From: JBEKHI01 sp050012355
GTDB taxonomy: Bacteria; Actinomycetota; Actinomycetes; Streptosporangiales; Streptosporangiaceae
Assembly: GCA_050012355.1 (NCBI GenBank)
Contig: JBEKHI010000099.1
Span: 1-21,932, forward strand
Reading direction: 5' to 3'
Length of the DNA stretch: 21,932 nt
Under the pieces are notes generated by a model. It searched no databases, was not told where the DNA came from, and saw only the letters and a program-made list of their open reading frames with translations. A program made the position numbers and the translations under genes. Positions 15,465 through 21,916 of the stretch are shown piece after piece (the first letter of the stretch is position 1; the number at the start of each line of letters is the position of its first letter).

Positions 15465-16375
15465 GCGGGCGGGCGGTGCTCGTCACCGGCGGGTCACGGG
15501 GTATCGGTGCGGCGATCGCGCGGGCGTTCGCCGCGAACGGCGACCGGGTGGCGATCCACCACCGGGACAACGCGGGGCTCGCCTCCGACGTGCGGGATAG
15601 CCTCCCCGGCGACGGGCACGTCGTCGTGCAGGCGGATCTGGCCGATCCGGCGGCGGTCCGGCTGATGGTCGACGCCGCGGCGGCCGGGCTCGGCGGTCTG
15701 GACGTGCTGGTCAACAACGCGGGCGTCTACCAGGCGCATCCGGTGACCGAGGTCAGCTACGCCGACTGGCAGCAGGCCTGGCAGCAGACGCTGGACGTCA
15801 ACCTGCTCGGACCGGCGAACGCGATCTGGTGCGCGGTCCGGCACATGATCCCGGCTGGCGGCGGCCGGATCGTGAACGTGTCATCGCGCGGCGCGTTCCG
15901 CGGCGAGCCGAGGAATCCGGCGTACGGCGCGAGCAAGGCCGGGCTGAACGCGCTCGGTCAGTCCCTCGCGATCCCGCTCGCCCAGCATGGCATCGCGGTC
16001 GCGACGGTGGCGCCCGGCTTCGTGGAGACCGATATGGCGGCCGACTTGCTGGCCAGCCCCGAAGGCGAGTCGATCAAGGCGCAGAGCCCGTTCAACCGGG
16101 TCGCCGCCCCCGAGGAGATCGCGTCGGCGGTGCTGTGGCTGGCCTCCCCCGAAGCCGAGTGGGCCAGCGGCGCCATCCTCGACCTCAACGGCGCGTCGTA
16201 CCTGCGGTTATCCGACGGGCAGCACGAAGCCGACGTGCATGACGGAAACCTGGGCGGGCGTCACCTCGTAAAGCACCCGGTAACTGTCGAGACGCAGCCG
16301 CCGGAAGGGCGTGCTACCGAGCGCGGTGCTGGCCCGCGGCCATGGATCGCCCGCGAGCAGCGCTACCGCGCGTGA
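15461..16375 (+). CDS. Short-chain dehydrogenase/reductase (SDR)
   Basis: The 304-residue NAD(P)-dependent oxidoreductase is of classical FabG-like type. It shows TGGSRGIG (9-16) for cofactor binding, NNAG (85-88), N114, S142, Y155 and K159 (YGASK), and the substrate-side PGFVETDM (185-192). The family normally ends near residue 250, just after GAILDLNGASYLR. Here about 55 further residues (LSDGQHEADV onward) are encoded antisense to the RelE toxin and look like non-family read-through. The frames overlap by 168 bp. The first tail codon, TTA at 16208-16210, is exactly the complement of the toxin's TAA stop. The start overlaps DUF1697 by 4 nt. The substrate is unknown. Confidence 0.9.
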   Translation: MSGRAVLVTGGSRGIGAAIARAFAANGDRVAIHHRDNAGLASDVRDSLPGDGHVVVQADLADPAAVRLMVDAAAAGLGGLDVLVNNAGVYQAHPVTEVSYADWQQAWQQTLDVNLLGPANAIWCAVRHMIPAGGGRIVNVSSRGAFRGEPRNPAYGASKAGLNALGQSLAIPLAQHGIAVATVAPGFVETDMAADLLASPEGESIKAQSPFNRVAAPEEIASAVLWLASPEAEWASGAILDLNGASYLRLSDGQHEADVHDGNLGGRHLVKHPVTVETQPPEGRATERGAGPRPWIAREQRYRA

Positions 16376-16462
16376 TATACGCCGGGCGCCCTCGGGGTCA
16401 GCCGCACGCACCGAGCGGTACGCGGTCATCGCCCCAGGCAGCCAGACGACCGCGTGAGTCAC
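16208..16462 (-). CDS. RelE/ParE-type toxin
   Basis: The 84-residue protein has the RelE fold pattern. VVWLPGAMTAYRSVRAADPE (5-24) forms the first strand and helix, ISRAVALLAGDPWP follows, and RLRLDSYRVLYEV is the core strand pair that ends in MHVGFVLP. RelE toxins cleave mRNA in the ribosome; related ParE toxins act on gyrase, and the sequence alone does not decide. The start is GTG at 16462, 7 nt after a small antitoxin-like ORF. The 3' part lies antisense to the SDR tail. There is no strong ribosome-binding site, consistent with translational coupling to the upstream ORF. Confidence 0.8.
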   Translation of the reverse strand: MTHAVVWLPGAMTAYRSVRAADPEGARRISRAVALLAGDPWPRASTALGSTPFRRLRLDSYRVLYEVTPAQVSVMHVGFVLPVG

Positions 16463-16469
16463 GCACTAT

Positions 16470-16598
16470 TTATGCTGCGTCAAGTGACGACATAAACACG
16501 TCATGCGGGACACTAGGCTCGTTTCGTGCCTTAATCGCCTCGCAGAGTTCGATGTCGCGCTCGTCGTGCTCGGCCGGAACTGGCTGCGCAGCATCCAT
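16470..16598 (-). CDS. Short antitoxin-like protein paired with RelE
   Basis: This 42-residue ORF starts at ATG 16598 and ends with TAA at 16470, 7 nt before the toxin start. It is acidic at the front (AEHDERDIELCEAIKARNEP) and ends SVPHDVFMSSLDAA, resembling the C-terminal toxin-binding part of RelB/Phd antitoxins. An in-frame TAA lies 12 nt upstream, so no N-terminal DNA-binding domain is encoded in this frame. It may be a minimal antitoxin or the remnant of a longer one. TAATGT (16610-16605) lies 6 nt upstream as a leaderless-type -10 box. The assignment rests on position and general character rather than a firm motif. Confidence 0.55.
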   Translation of the reverse strand: MDAAQPVPAEHDERDIELCEAIKARNEPSVPHDVFMSSLDAA

Positions 16599-16604
16599 GT
16601 GACG

Positions 16605-16610
16605 ACATTA
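16605..16610 (-). promoter_or_regulatory. -10 box of toxin-antitoxin pair
   Basis: TAATGT on the - strand lies 6 nt before the antitoxin ATG, the same geometry as other apparent leaderless starts in this window. A 10-bp direct repeat GTGACGACAT occurs at 16599-16608, overlapping it, and again at 16484-16493 inside the antitoxin ORF. It could be a binding site or chance. Confidence 0.4.
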
Positions 16611-16653
16611 CTGGCGGCCACCGACGTTCCGCTCACGACACGCCGAGGAAGGT

Positions 16654-16659
16654 TACGAT
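16654..16659 (+). promoter_or_regulatory. -10 box of DUF3291 gene (leaderless type)
   Basis: TACGAT lies exactly 6 nt before the GTG start, identical in sequence and spacing to the NUDIX promoter. No convincing -35 box is seen. Confidence 0.45.
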
Positions 16660-16665
16660 GCGAGG

Positions 16666-17187
16666 GTGAATCATGTGCTCGCGAATCAGGTGCTCGCGCA
16701 GGTGAACATCGGCAGGCTCCGCGCCCCGCTGGACAGCTCCGAACTCGCCGATTTCGTCGCCGCCCTCGACCCGGTGAACGCGGCGGCCGACGACGCCCCC
16801 GGGTTTATCTGGCGGCTGCAGACCGAGGACGGCGACGCCACCGCCATCCAGGCCTTCCAGTGGGACGCTGACGGCAGCGCCGGTGTCCTGGTCAACATGT
16901 CCGTCTGGGAGTCGGTCGAAGCCCTCGCGGCGTACGCCTATTCGGAGACGCACCGCGCCGTGCTGCGCCGCAGGCGTGACTGGTTCGAGAAGATGACCGA
17001 GGCGCATCTCGCGCTGTGGTGGATCCCGCGCGGCACGGTGCCGACCACGGCGGACGCCGAGGCACGGGTACTGCATCTGCGCGAGCGTGGCCCCACGGCG
17101 CACGCGTTCACCCTGCGCGAGCCCTTCCCGGCTCCCGGCGCTTCCAGGGTGGCGGAGCCGCGCGAGGACTGGTTCTGCCCAGCGTGA
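16666..17187 (+). CDS. DUF3291 family protein
   Basis: The 173-residue soluble protein matches DUF3291. LAQVNIGRLRAPLDSSELAD (10-29) opens the domain, VNMSVWESVEALAAYAYSET lies mid-domain, then HLALWWIPRGTVPTTADAEA and GPTAHAFTLREPFPAP close it. The fold is a dimeric alpha/beta barrel like the ABM monooxygenases, but the function is unknown. The start is GTG 16666, 6 nt after TACGAT; GAGGAAGG (16645-16652) is too far for a normal ribosome-binding site. The stop is 1 bp from the convergent otsA stop. Confidence 0.88.
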   Translation: MNHVLANQVLAQVNIGRLRAPLDSSELADFVAALDPVNAAADDAPGFIWRLQTEDGDATAIQAFQWDADGSAGVLVNMSVWESVEALAAYAYSETHRAVLRRRRDWFEKMTEAHLALWWIPRGTVPTTADAEARVLHLRERGPTAHAFTLREPFPAPGASRVAEPREDWFCPA

Positions 17188-17188
17188 C

Positions 17189-18649
17189 CTAGCCGGCCGC
17201 TCCGCGGGCGGCGATCTCCGCGAGCTGCTCAGCTACCCAGCGGTGCACGTCGTGGGTGCGCACGTGCTTGGCCATGACGTCGAGCGCCGCGTACCGGTCC
17301 TGCGGCGAGAGCCGGAGCGCGTGCTCGATCCGGTAGGACAATCCCTCGACGTCGAACGGGTTGCACAGCACGGCCTGGGGCAGTTCGTCGGCCGCGCCGG
17401 TGAACTCGCTGAGGATGAGGGCGCCGCTGCCGCGCCGGGCCCGCTGCACGGTGAGGTACTCCTTGCAGACCAGGTTCATGCCGTCGATGAGCGGGGTGAC
17501 CAGCAGGGTGTCCGCGAACGCGTAGTAGGCGGCCAGCTGCTGCTGGGACAACCCGCGGTAGAGGTAGTGCACCGGCACGTCGTTCCCTGGCTCGGTGAAC
17601 ACCCCGTTGATCCGGCCGATGTGCTGCTCGACGGTGGCGCGCAGCTGGCGGTATTCGCGCACGTTGTCCCGGCTGGGCACGGCGATCTGGAGGAACGCGA
17701 GCTTCGTCCGGAGCTCGGGGTTGCGTTCCAGCAGCATCTCCACCGCCAGCAGACGCTCGATGATTCCCTTGGTGTAGTCGAGCCGGTCGACACCGAGCAG
17801 CAGCGTTCGGCCGCGGAACTGCTCGGCCAGGCCCTCGATATCCTTCTCCGTCTTCTGATCGGTGGCGTACCGGGCGAATTCGGCGGCGTCGATGGAGATC
17901 GGCGCGGTGACGGTGGTCACCGTCCGGCCATCGGGCATGAAGACGCGGGAGCCGCGCACCTCCACGCCCGAGTCACCCAGCAGGCGAGCGCAGGAGCGGA
18001 GGAAGTTTCCCCGGTAGTTATCGGTGTGGAACGCGATCACGTCCGTCCCGAGCAGGCCGGACAGGATCTGGTCGCGCCAGGGCAGCCGGGCGTAGATGTC
18101 CGATGACGGCCACGGCACGTGCAAGAAGAACCCGATGGGCTGATCGGGCCGGTGGCTCCGGATCAGCTGCGGTACCAGCATCAGGTGGTAATCGTGTACC
18201 CACGCGATCGCGTCCCGCTGGTCGTCCAGGGCGCGCAGTGCCCGGTCCGCGAAGATCGCGTTGACGTCCTGGTACGTGAACCACCAGGGTCGCTCGAACC
18301 TGGGTTTCTCAATCGCGTTGTGCAGCAGCGGCCACATCGTGGCGTTGGCGAAGCCGTGGTAGTAGTTGCGGACCTGGGTCGAGGTCAGTCCGATCGGGAC
18401 CAGCCCGACTCCGGAGTCCGGCAGCGTCGGCGGCATCCCCTTGGTACCGCCATCCCAGCCGACCCATGAGCCGGTGTGGGTAGACATCACCGGCCGCAGC
18501 GCCGTGACCAGGCCGCCCGGCGAGAGTTCCCAGCCGTTGTCTCCGTGCTGGACCGGCAGCCGGTTAGCGACCGCCACCACGGGTCTGTCATCACTGGGAG
18601 TGGCGTCCCCCTTGGTCCCACGCTGCACTTCTGTCCCCGATTTGCTCAT
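17189..18649 (-). CDS. otsA: Trehalose-6-phosphate synthase (OtsA, GT20)
   Basis: It transfers glucose from a nucleotide sugar to glucose-6-phosphate, giving trehalose-6-phosphate, a cytoplasmic step in making the stress protectant trehalose. The start is set at ATG 18649 (MSKSGTEVQR); the frame is open upstream to 18793 but that part is unlike the family and overlaps the GH13 gene. The 486-residue product shows VVAVANRLPV (24-33), the glycine pair SPGG (43-46), VHDYHL (150-155), FLHVPWPS (174-181) and GVDRLDYTKG (285-294), with SEFTGAADEL near the donor site. This length is normal for the family. It lies 82 nt downstream of a GH13 gene on the same strand. No otsB phosphatase is in the window. 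The start has no clear ribosome-binding site; TACGGT lies 8 nt upstream. Confidence 0.93.
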   Translation of the reverse strand: MSKSGTEVQRGTKGDATPSDDRPVVAVANRLPVQHGDNGWELSPGGLVTALRPVMSTHTGSWVGWDGGTKGMPPTLPDSGVGLVPIGLTSTQVRNYYHGFANATMWPLLHNAIEKPRFERPWWFTYQDVNAIFADRALRALDDQRDAIAWVHDYHLMLVPQLIRSHRPDQPIGFFLHVPWPSSDIYARLPWRDQILSGLLGTDVIAFHTDNYRGNFLRSCARLLGDSGVEVRGSRVFMPDGRTVTTVTAPISIDAAEFARYATDQKTEKDIEGLAEQFRGRTLLLGVDRLDYTKGIIERLLAVEMLLERNPELRTKLAFLQIAVPSRDNVREYRQLRATVEQHIGRINGVFTEPGNDVPVHYLYRGLSQQQLAAYYAFADTLLVTPLIDGMNLVCKEYLTVQRARRGSGALILSEFTGAADELPQAVLCNPFDVEGLSYRIEHALRLSPQDRYAALDVMAKHVRTHDVHRWVAEQLAEIAARGAAG

Positions 18650-18697
18650 CGCTATCAACCGTATCGTGTAGGAGTTTGGACTCTCTGGGAGCCCACT

Positions 18698-18724
18698 ACC
18701 CCCGTAACCTGCGGTTACTCGGGT
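18698..18724. promoter_or_regulatory. Dyad between GH13 stop and otsA start
   Basis: GTAACC-TGC-GGTTAC (18704-18718) is flanked by ACCC (18698-18701) and GGGT (18721-18724), which also pair across a 2-nt mismatch. It begins 8 bases past the GH13 stop. It may be a terminator hairpin or an operator for otsA, about 50 bp upstream of the otsA start. Confidence 0.5.
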
Positions 18725-18731
18725 CCTACGG

Positions 18732-19997
18732 CTAGGCGAGAATCGTCCAGCTGTGCGGCGCGACCGTGAGCGCGTCGTCGGGAACCGCGCCACCCTTCGG
18801 GTCCGCGGTCTCGGTAACAGTCAGACCGTCGGCGGAAACCGGGAACCGGTAAGGCTTGTCGCCGACGTTCAGCAGGAGGAGCACCGAGGAGTCACCGGAC
18901 GACGAGCGGATCGCGGCCGCCTGGTCGGTCAGGTGCTCGGCGGCGGACCGCGCGTTCACCAGCCACGGATGCCGCCGCCGGAAGCCGATCAGCCGCTGGT
19001 GCAGCCGGTAGACCGGCCAGCCATCGGGGGCGAGGCCGGACGGGGACGCGGGAAAGGCCGGGCGGATCTCGTCGTCCCCGCCTTCCCGGTCCTCCTTGAT
19101 GCCGCGGAACGCCTGCTCATCCCCGTAGTAGATGCTCGGCACTCCCCCGGTGGTGAACAGCACGGCGAGCGCGTGCCCGAGGTGCCGCTCGTCAGTCAGC
19201 CGGCTGGCAAGCCGCGTCACGTCGTGGTTCCCGACGAACGTCTGTGGCAGGGTGCCGTCGGAGAACGCGTTGTGCCGGTCGAGTGCCCAGGCGAGCTCGA
19301 AGAAGTTCCGGTCGTTCAGCGAACTCCAGATCGCCTTCCACAGCTCGTATTGGGTCACCGAGTCGAGCCCGGCCTCGGTGGCGTACACGCCGTAGTCCCC
19401 GTGGATCATCTCGCCGAGAAACCACGCGTCGGGGTGCTCCTGCCGCACCACCGGCAGCACCTTGCTCCAGAACCCGGGATCCACCGCGTACGCGGCGTCC
19501 AGCCGCCACCCGCTGGCGCCTCGGTCGAGCCAGTAGTTCATCACGTCCGCGACATAGGCGGCGACCTCGGCGTCGTCGTGGTCCAGCGCCACCAGGTGCT
19601 GGTGCCCCTCGAACGTCGCCAGTTCCCCCGATGGCTCGCGCCGGAACCATTCCGGGTGAGAGAACGACCGCGCCACGTGGTTGAACACCCCGTCGAGCGT
19701 GATCCGCACGCCTTTGCTTTTCGCTGACTCGGCGAGCGCGACGAAGTCCGCCTCGTCACCGAGCCGCCGGTCGATCGCGAAATAATCGACCGTGTCGTAG
19801 CCATGCGTCTCTGAGGCGAACACCGGCCCGAGCAGCAGCCCGTTACAGCCGAGCTCGACCGCATAGTCCAGCCAGTCCTCGAGCTTGCTGAGCCGGTGCT
19901 GTACCGGGGTACCCAGGTCAAGCGCCGTCTTCTCCGCCCCCGTGAAGCCGAGCGGGTAGACGTGCCACCAGATGGAGTGATCGATCCACCGCGTCAC
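18732..19997 (-). CDS. GH13 alpha-amylase family glycoside hydrolase
   Basis: The 421-residue enzyme acts on alpha-glucosidic bonds. It has the four GH13 regions: DGVFNHV (102-108), GWRLDAAYA with nucleophile D167 (163-171), FLGEM with acid/base E196 (193-197), and FVGNHD with transition-state D259 (254-259). There is no signal peptide, so it is probably cytoplasmic. The C-terminal beta domain (about 340-421) is short. Substrate could be glycogen, maltooligosaccharide or trehalose-type sugar; the neighbouring otsA suggests alpha-glucan/trehalose metabolism. The start is GTG 19997, 7 nt after TACGCT (20010-20005), leaderless type. A perfect 16-bp palindrome abuts that box. The usual TreY/TreZ/GlgE architectures are larger, so I do not assign one of those names. 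Confidence 0.88.
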   Translation of the reverse strand: MTRWIDHSIWWHVYPLGFTGAEKTALDLGTPVQHRLSKLEDWLDYAVELGCNGLLLGPVFASETHGYDTVDYFAIDRRLGDEADFVALAESAKSKGVRITLDGVFNHVARSFSHPEWFRREPSGELATFEGHQHLVALDHDDAEVAAYVADVMNYWLDRGASGWRLDAAYAVDPGFWSKVLPVVRQEHPDAWFLGEMIHGDYGVYATEAGLDSVTQYELWKAIWSSLNDRNFFELAWALDRHNAFSDGTLPQTFVGNHDVTRLASRLTDERHLGHALAVLFTTGGVPSIYYGDEQAFRGIKEDREGGDDEIRPAFPASPSGLAPDGWPVYRLHQRLIGFRRRHPWLVNARSAAEHLTDQAAAIRSSSGDSSVLLLLNVGDKPYRFPVSADGLTVTETADPKGGAVPDDALTVAPHSWTILA

Positions 19998-20004
19998 CCG
20001 GGCC

Positions 20005-20026
20005 AGCGTACCCGGTGATCACCGGG
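20005..20026 (-). promoter_or_regulatory. GH13 promoter with 16-bp palindromic operator candidate
   Basis: TACGCT (- strand, 20010-20005) is the -10 box, 7 nt before the GTG start. CCCGGTGATCACCGGG (20011-20026) is a perfect palindrome touching it on the upstream side, where a repressor would occlude polymerase. No -35 box is recognisable. Confidence 0.5.
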
Positions 20027-20035
20027 CGGGCTCAG

Positions 20036-20397
20036 GCTTGCCGTTTAACCTTGAGGAATCCCGCGACGACCGGCCGTCCGGTCGGCACCTTGCCCGATAT
20101 GCCCGAGCCTGCGGGGCCACCCGACGGCCCGGACTGGCCTGCCGGCAAGATAATGGAAACTAGCTGTCGCCGGCCGACGGCCCGTTTCCACTATCTTGTC
20201 TCGTTGCCGGGTGCCATGCTGCAGGCGCGGCCTGGCCGTCACGGGAGATTACCCGACGCCGGCCTGACACGCGGGTGTACAGGCAGCGTCACGGAAACCC
20301 TTATTCGTTACTCCCGGTTATAGATGCAGGTATCCCAGCCTGGCCGTTAGCAGCCTGCGGCGACGCACCGTGAACAGCCAGAGGTTAAACGGCAAGC
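20036..20397. mobile_element. MITE-like element with 16-bp terminal inverted repeats
   Basis: GCTTGCCGTTTAACCT (20036-20051) recurs as an exact reverse complement at 20382-20397. Such a perfect 16-bp pair, containing AT-rich GTTTAAC in GC-rich DNA, is unlikely by chance at this distance. The right end coincides exactly with the codon where the hydrolase stops resembling its family, and the element supplies the last 16 codons plus stop. The 362-bp interior has no credible transposase gene and contains a large hairpin. No clear target duplication is visible. It fills nearly all the 349-bp gene-free stretch between GH13 and the hydrolase. Confidence 0.5.
20146..20198. repeat. Large hairpin inside the MITE-like element
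   Basis: CAAGATAATGGAAAC (20146-20160) pairs with GTTTCCACTATCTTG (20184-20198), 14 of 15 positions, across a 23-nt G/C-rich spacer. GCCGG before the left arm and TTGCCGG (20204-20210) after the right one extend the pairing past a bulge. It could end hydrolase transcription or be the core of the mobile element. Confidence 0.55.
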
Positions 20398-21135
20398 TAG
20401 GTGCCGGGCAAAGAACCGCAGCGAGCTGTCGGCCTCGAATTCCGGCATCCGGTCCGCGTGCCTGCCGGGGTTGGCGTGCAGCGTCTTCTCGGCTGAGCCG
20501 AAGGCGTCGAACAGTGCCAGGCTGTGGGCTCGCGGCACGCGCTCATCATCCCACTGCACCAGGAACTCCACCGGGACGGTGATTCCGGCGGCCGCCTCGG
20601 CGCTTGCCAGGGCGCCGCCCAGGCCAAGCACCGCCGCGCGGACCCTGGGCTCCGCGGCGACGAACGGGACGCCGAGTCCGCAGCCCAAGGACACGCCCCA
20701 GTAGCCGACCGGGCCGGCGCCAAGGTGGTCCTGGAGCGCGTCCAGTACTGCCTGCCATTCCGGTACGGTCTGGCGAGCGACGAGCGCCTGGAAATCGGCG
20801 AGCAGCGGAGCGAGATCCTCCCCGTCTTTTACCCGAGCCGACATCCGGGTCGAGATCCGGTCGTACTCCTCGTCTTTGGGCCGGTCGCCATGACCGGGCA
20901 CGTCGACCGCCGCCACCGCGAAGCCGCCCTCGGCAGCGAAACGTCGCGCGCGGGCCAGGATGCCGGGGGCCTTCTTGTGCAGCCCGCCGCCGTGTCCCAT
21001 CAGGATCAGCGGACGAGTCCCGGTGACGCTCTCCGGGGTCCAGCTCTCCGGGGTCCATAGGACGCCGGGAATGTCCGCGAGGGAAAAGAGTTGTTCAAAG
21101 ACGCCGCCAGACGACGTCTGGGAGGTGAAGCGCAT
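20347..21135 (-). CDS. Alpha/beta hydrolase (dienelactone hydrolase-like)
   Basis: The 262-residue serine hydrolase has oxyanion motif HGGG (48-51), nucleophile elbow GVSLG with S149 (147-151), an acidic residue in WDDERVP (D196 or D197) and H226 (GRHADRM). The substrate is unknown. The family normally ends near FFARHL (241-246). The last 16 residues, ACRLTSGCSRCVAAGC, contain four cysteines and one TTA codon and are encoded entirely by the adjacent MITE-like element, starting at its first base. The original C-terminus has probably been replaced. Residues 27-36 are WTPES twice, from a perfect 15-bp tandem duplication (21028-21057). The start is ATG 21135 with GAAAGG about 11 nt upstream. It is divergent from a carbonic anhydrase. 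Confidence 0.85.
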   Translation of the reverse strand: MRFTSQTSSGGVFEQLFSLADIPGVLWTPESWTPESVTGTRPLILMGHGGGLHKKAPGILARARRFAAEGGFAVAAVDVPGHGDRPKDEEYDRISTRMSARVKDGEDLAPLLADFQALVARQTVPEWQAVLDALQDHLGAGPVGYWGVSLGCGLGVPFVAAEPRVRAAVLGLGGALASAEAAAGITVPVEFLVQWDDERVPRAHSLALFDAFGSAEKTLHANPGRHADRMPEFEADSSLRFFARHLACRLTSGCSRCVAAGC

Positions 21136-21170
21136 AGCGTTTCGAGCCTTTCGGGATGCCTTCTGCGGGC

Positions 21171-21235
21171 GCTCCCTAAGGCATGCGATGGAGGGAGCCC
21201 CGACCTGTCATAGCGTTAATCGGTCTCACCTCCTC
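21171..21235 (-). promoter_or_regulatory. Hydrolase leader with mini-ORF and hairpin
   Basis: On the - strand, a strong ribosome-binding-like GAGGAGG (21235-21229) precedes a short ORF, ATG 21211 to TAG 21176 (MTGRGSLHRMP). The last codons and stop form one side of a hairpin, since AGGGAGC (21192-21198) and GCTCCCT (21171-21177) are complementary. This could be leader-peptide attenuation. The 17-nt gap from GAGGAGG to the ATG is too long, so an in-frame ATT or GTG start, or chance, must be considered. Confidence 0.3.
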
Positions 21236-21269
21236 AGCTCGTAGCACTTGCGCTAAACCTACCACACAG

Positions 21270-21339
21270 GACCCATAGTGATTTGGGTCAACTCAATCAG
21301 CACGCCAACAATCAATGCCGCATTGCTTTAATGATCATT
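21270..21339. promoter_or_regulatory. Dyads in the hydrolase/carbonic anhydrase divergent gap
   Basis: GACCCA-N8-TGGGTC (21270-21289) and the palindrome AATGATCATT (21330-21339) lie in the AT-richer middle of a 235-bp divergent intergenic region. Either may be an operator for the two outward-facing genes. TTGCTT (21323-21328) could be a -35 box towards the carbonic anhydrase, but no matching -10 is clear. Confidence 0.35.
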
Positions 21340-21370
21340 CGGTAATCATGTCTACGGAATAGAGCCAATC

Positions 21371-21916
21371 ATGACCAGGATCGATCCGTTGCTCGCGCGT
21401 AATGAGCAGTTCGCCCGCGGCTACTCCCCCGTGCCGCTCGGCTTGCCCACGGCACGCCTGCTCGTCCTCAGTTGCCTCGACCACCGGGTCAATCCGTCAA
21501 TCATCCTCGGACTCCAGCTTGGCGACGCCCCCGTCATCCGTAACGCTGGCGGTCGCGTCACGCCGGCGGTCATCGACGACATCGCTTACCTGGGCTTCCT
21601 CGCCGAGCAGCTACGCGGTGACCAGCTCTCGGACGACTCGCTCTTCGAGGTCGCGATCATCCACCACACCGAATGCGGAACGGGTTTCCTCGCCGACCCC
21701 GACTTCCGGCACCGGGCCGCCGAGGCGACCGGGCTCCAGGAGGCAGCGCTCGAAGCCTCCGCCGTCGCCGATCCGCAGGTCACCGTCCGCACCGACGTCG
21801 ACCGGCTGCTCGCTTCCCCGCTGCTATCACCTAAGGTGAGCGTCTCCGGCCACGTCTATGACGTTGCTTCCGGGCGCGTAACAACAGTTATTGACGCCCG
21901 CTATCCCGGAAGATGA
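21371..21916 (+). CDS. Beta-class carbonic anhydrase
   Basis: The 181-residue enzyme interconverts CO2 and bicarbonate with a zinc ion. Zinc and catalytic residues are C35, D37 and R39 (SCLDHR), then H99 and C102 (HHTECG), the beta-class CxDxR...HxxC pattern. RNAGGRVTP (57-65) is the conserved core loop. It is shorter than many beta-CAs (about 200-220 residues) and resembles the small actinobacterial type. The start is ATG 21371; GGAATAGAG lies upstream but at poor spacing. It is complete, ending 16 bases before the window edge, and divergent from the hydrolase. No signal peptide is seen. Confidence 0.9.
   Translation: MTRIDPLLARNEQFARGYSPVPLGLPTARLLVLSCLDHRVNPSIILGLQLGDAPVIRNAGGRVTPAVIDDIAYLGFLAEQLRGDQLSDDSLFEVAIIHHTECGTGFLADPDFRHRAAEATGLQEAALEASAVADPQVTVRTDVDRLLASPLLSPKVSVSGHVYDVASGRVTTVIDARYPGR

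Noticed and set aside
16503..16871. 122-residue + strand open frame over the antitoxin and DUF3291 start
   Set aside because: It is out of frame with DUF3291 and antisense to the antitoxin-like ORF, with no family features.
18650..18793. 48-residue N-terminal extension of otsA
   Set aside because: Arg/Ser-rich, unlike the family and overlapping the end of the GH13 gene; the ATG at 18649 gives a normal OtsA.
20015..20323. 102-residue + strand open frame between GH13 and the hydrolase
   Set aside because: It runs through the palindrome, the terminal repeat and the hairpin, with no ribosome-binding site and no recognisable domain.
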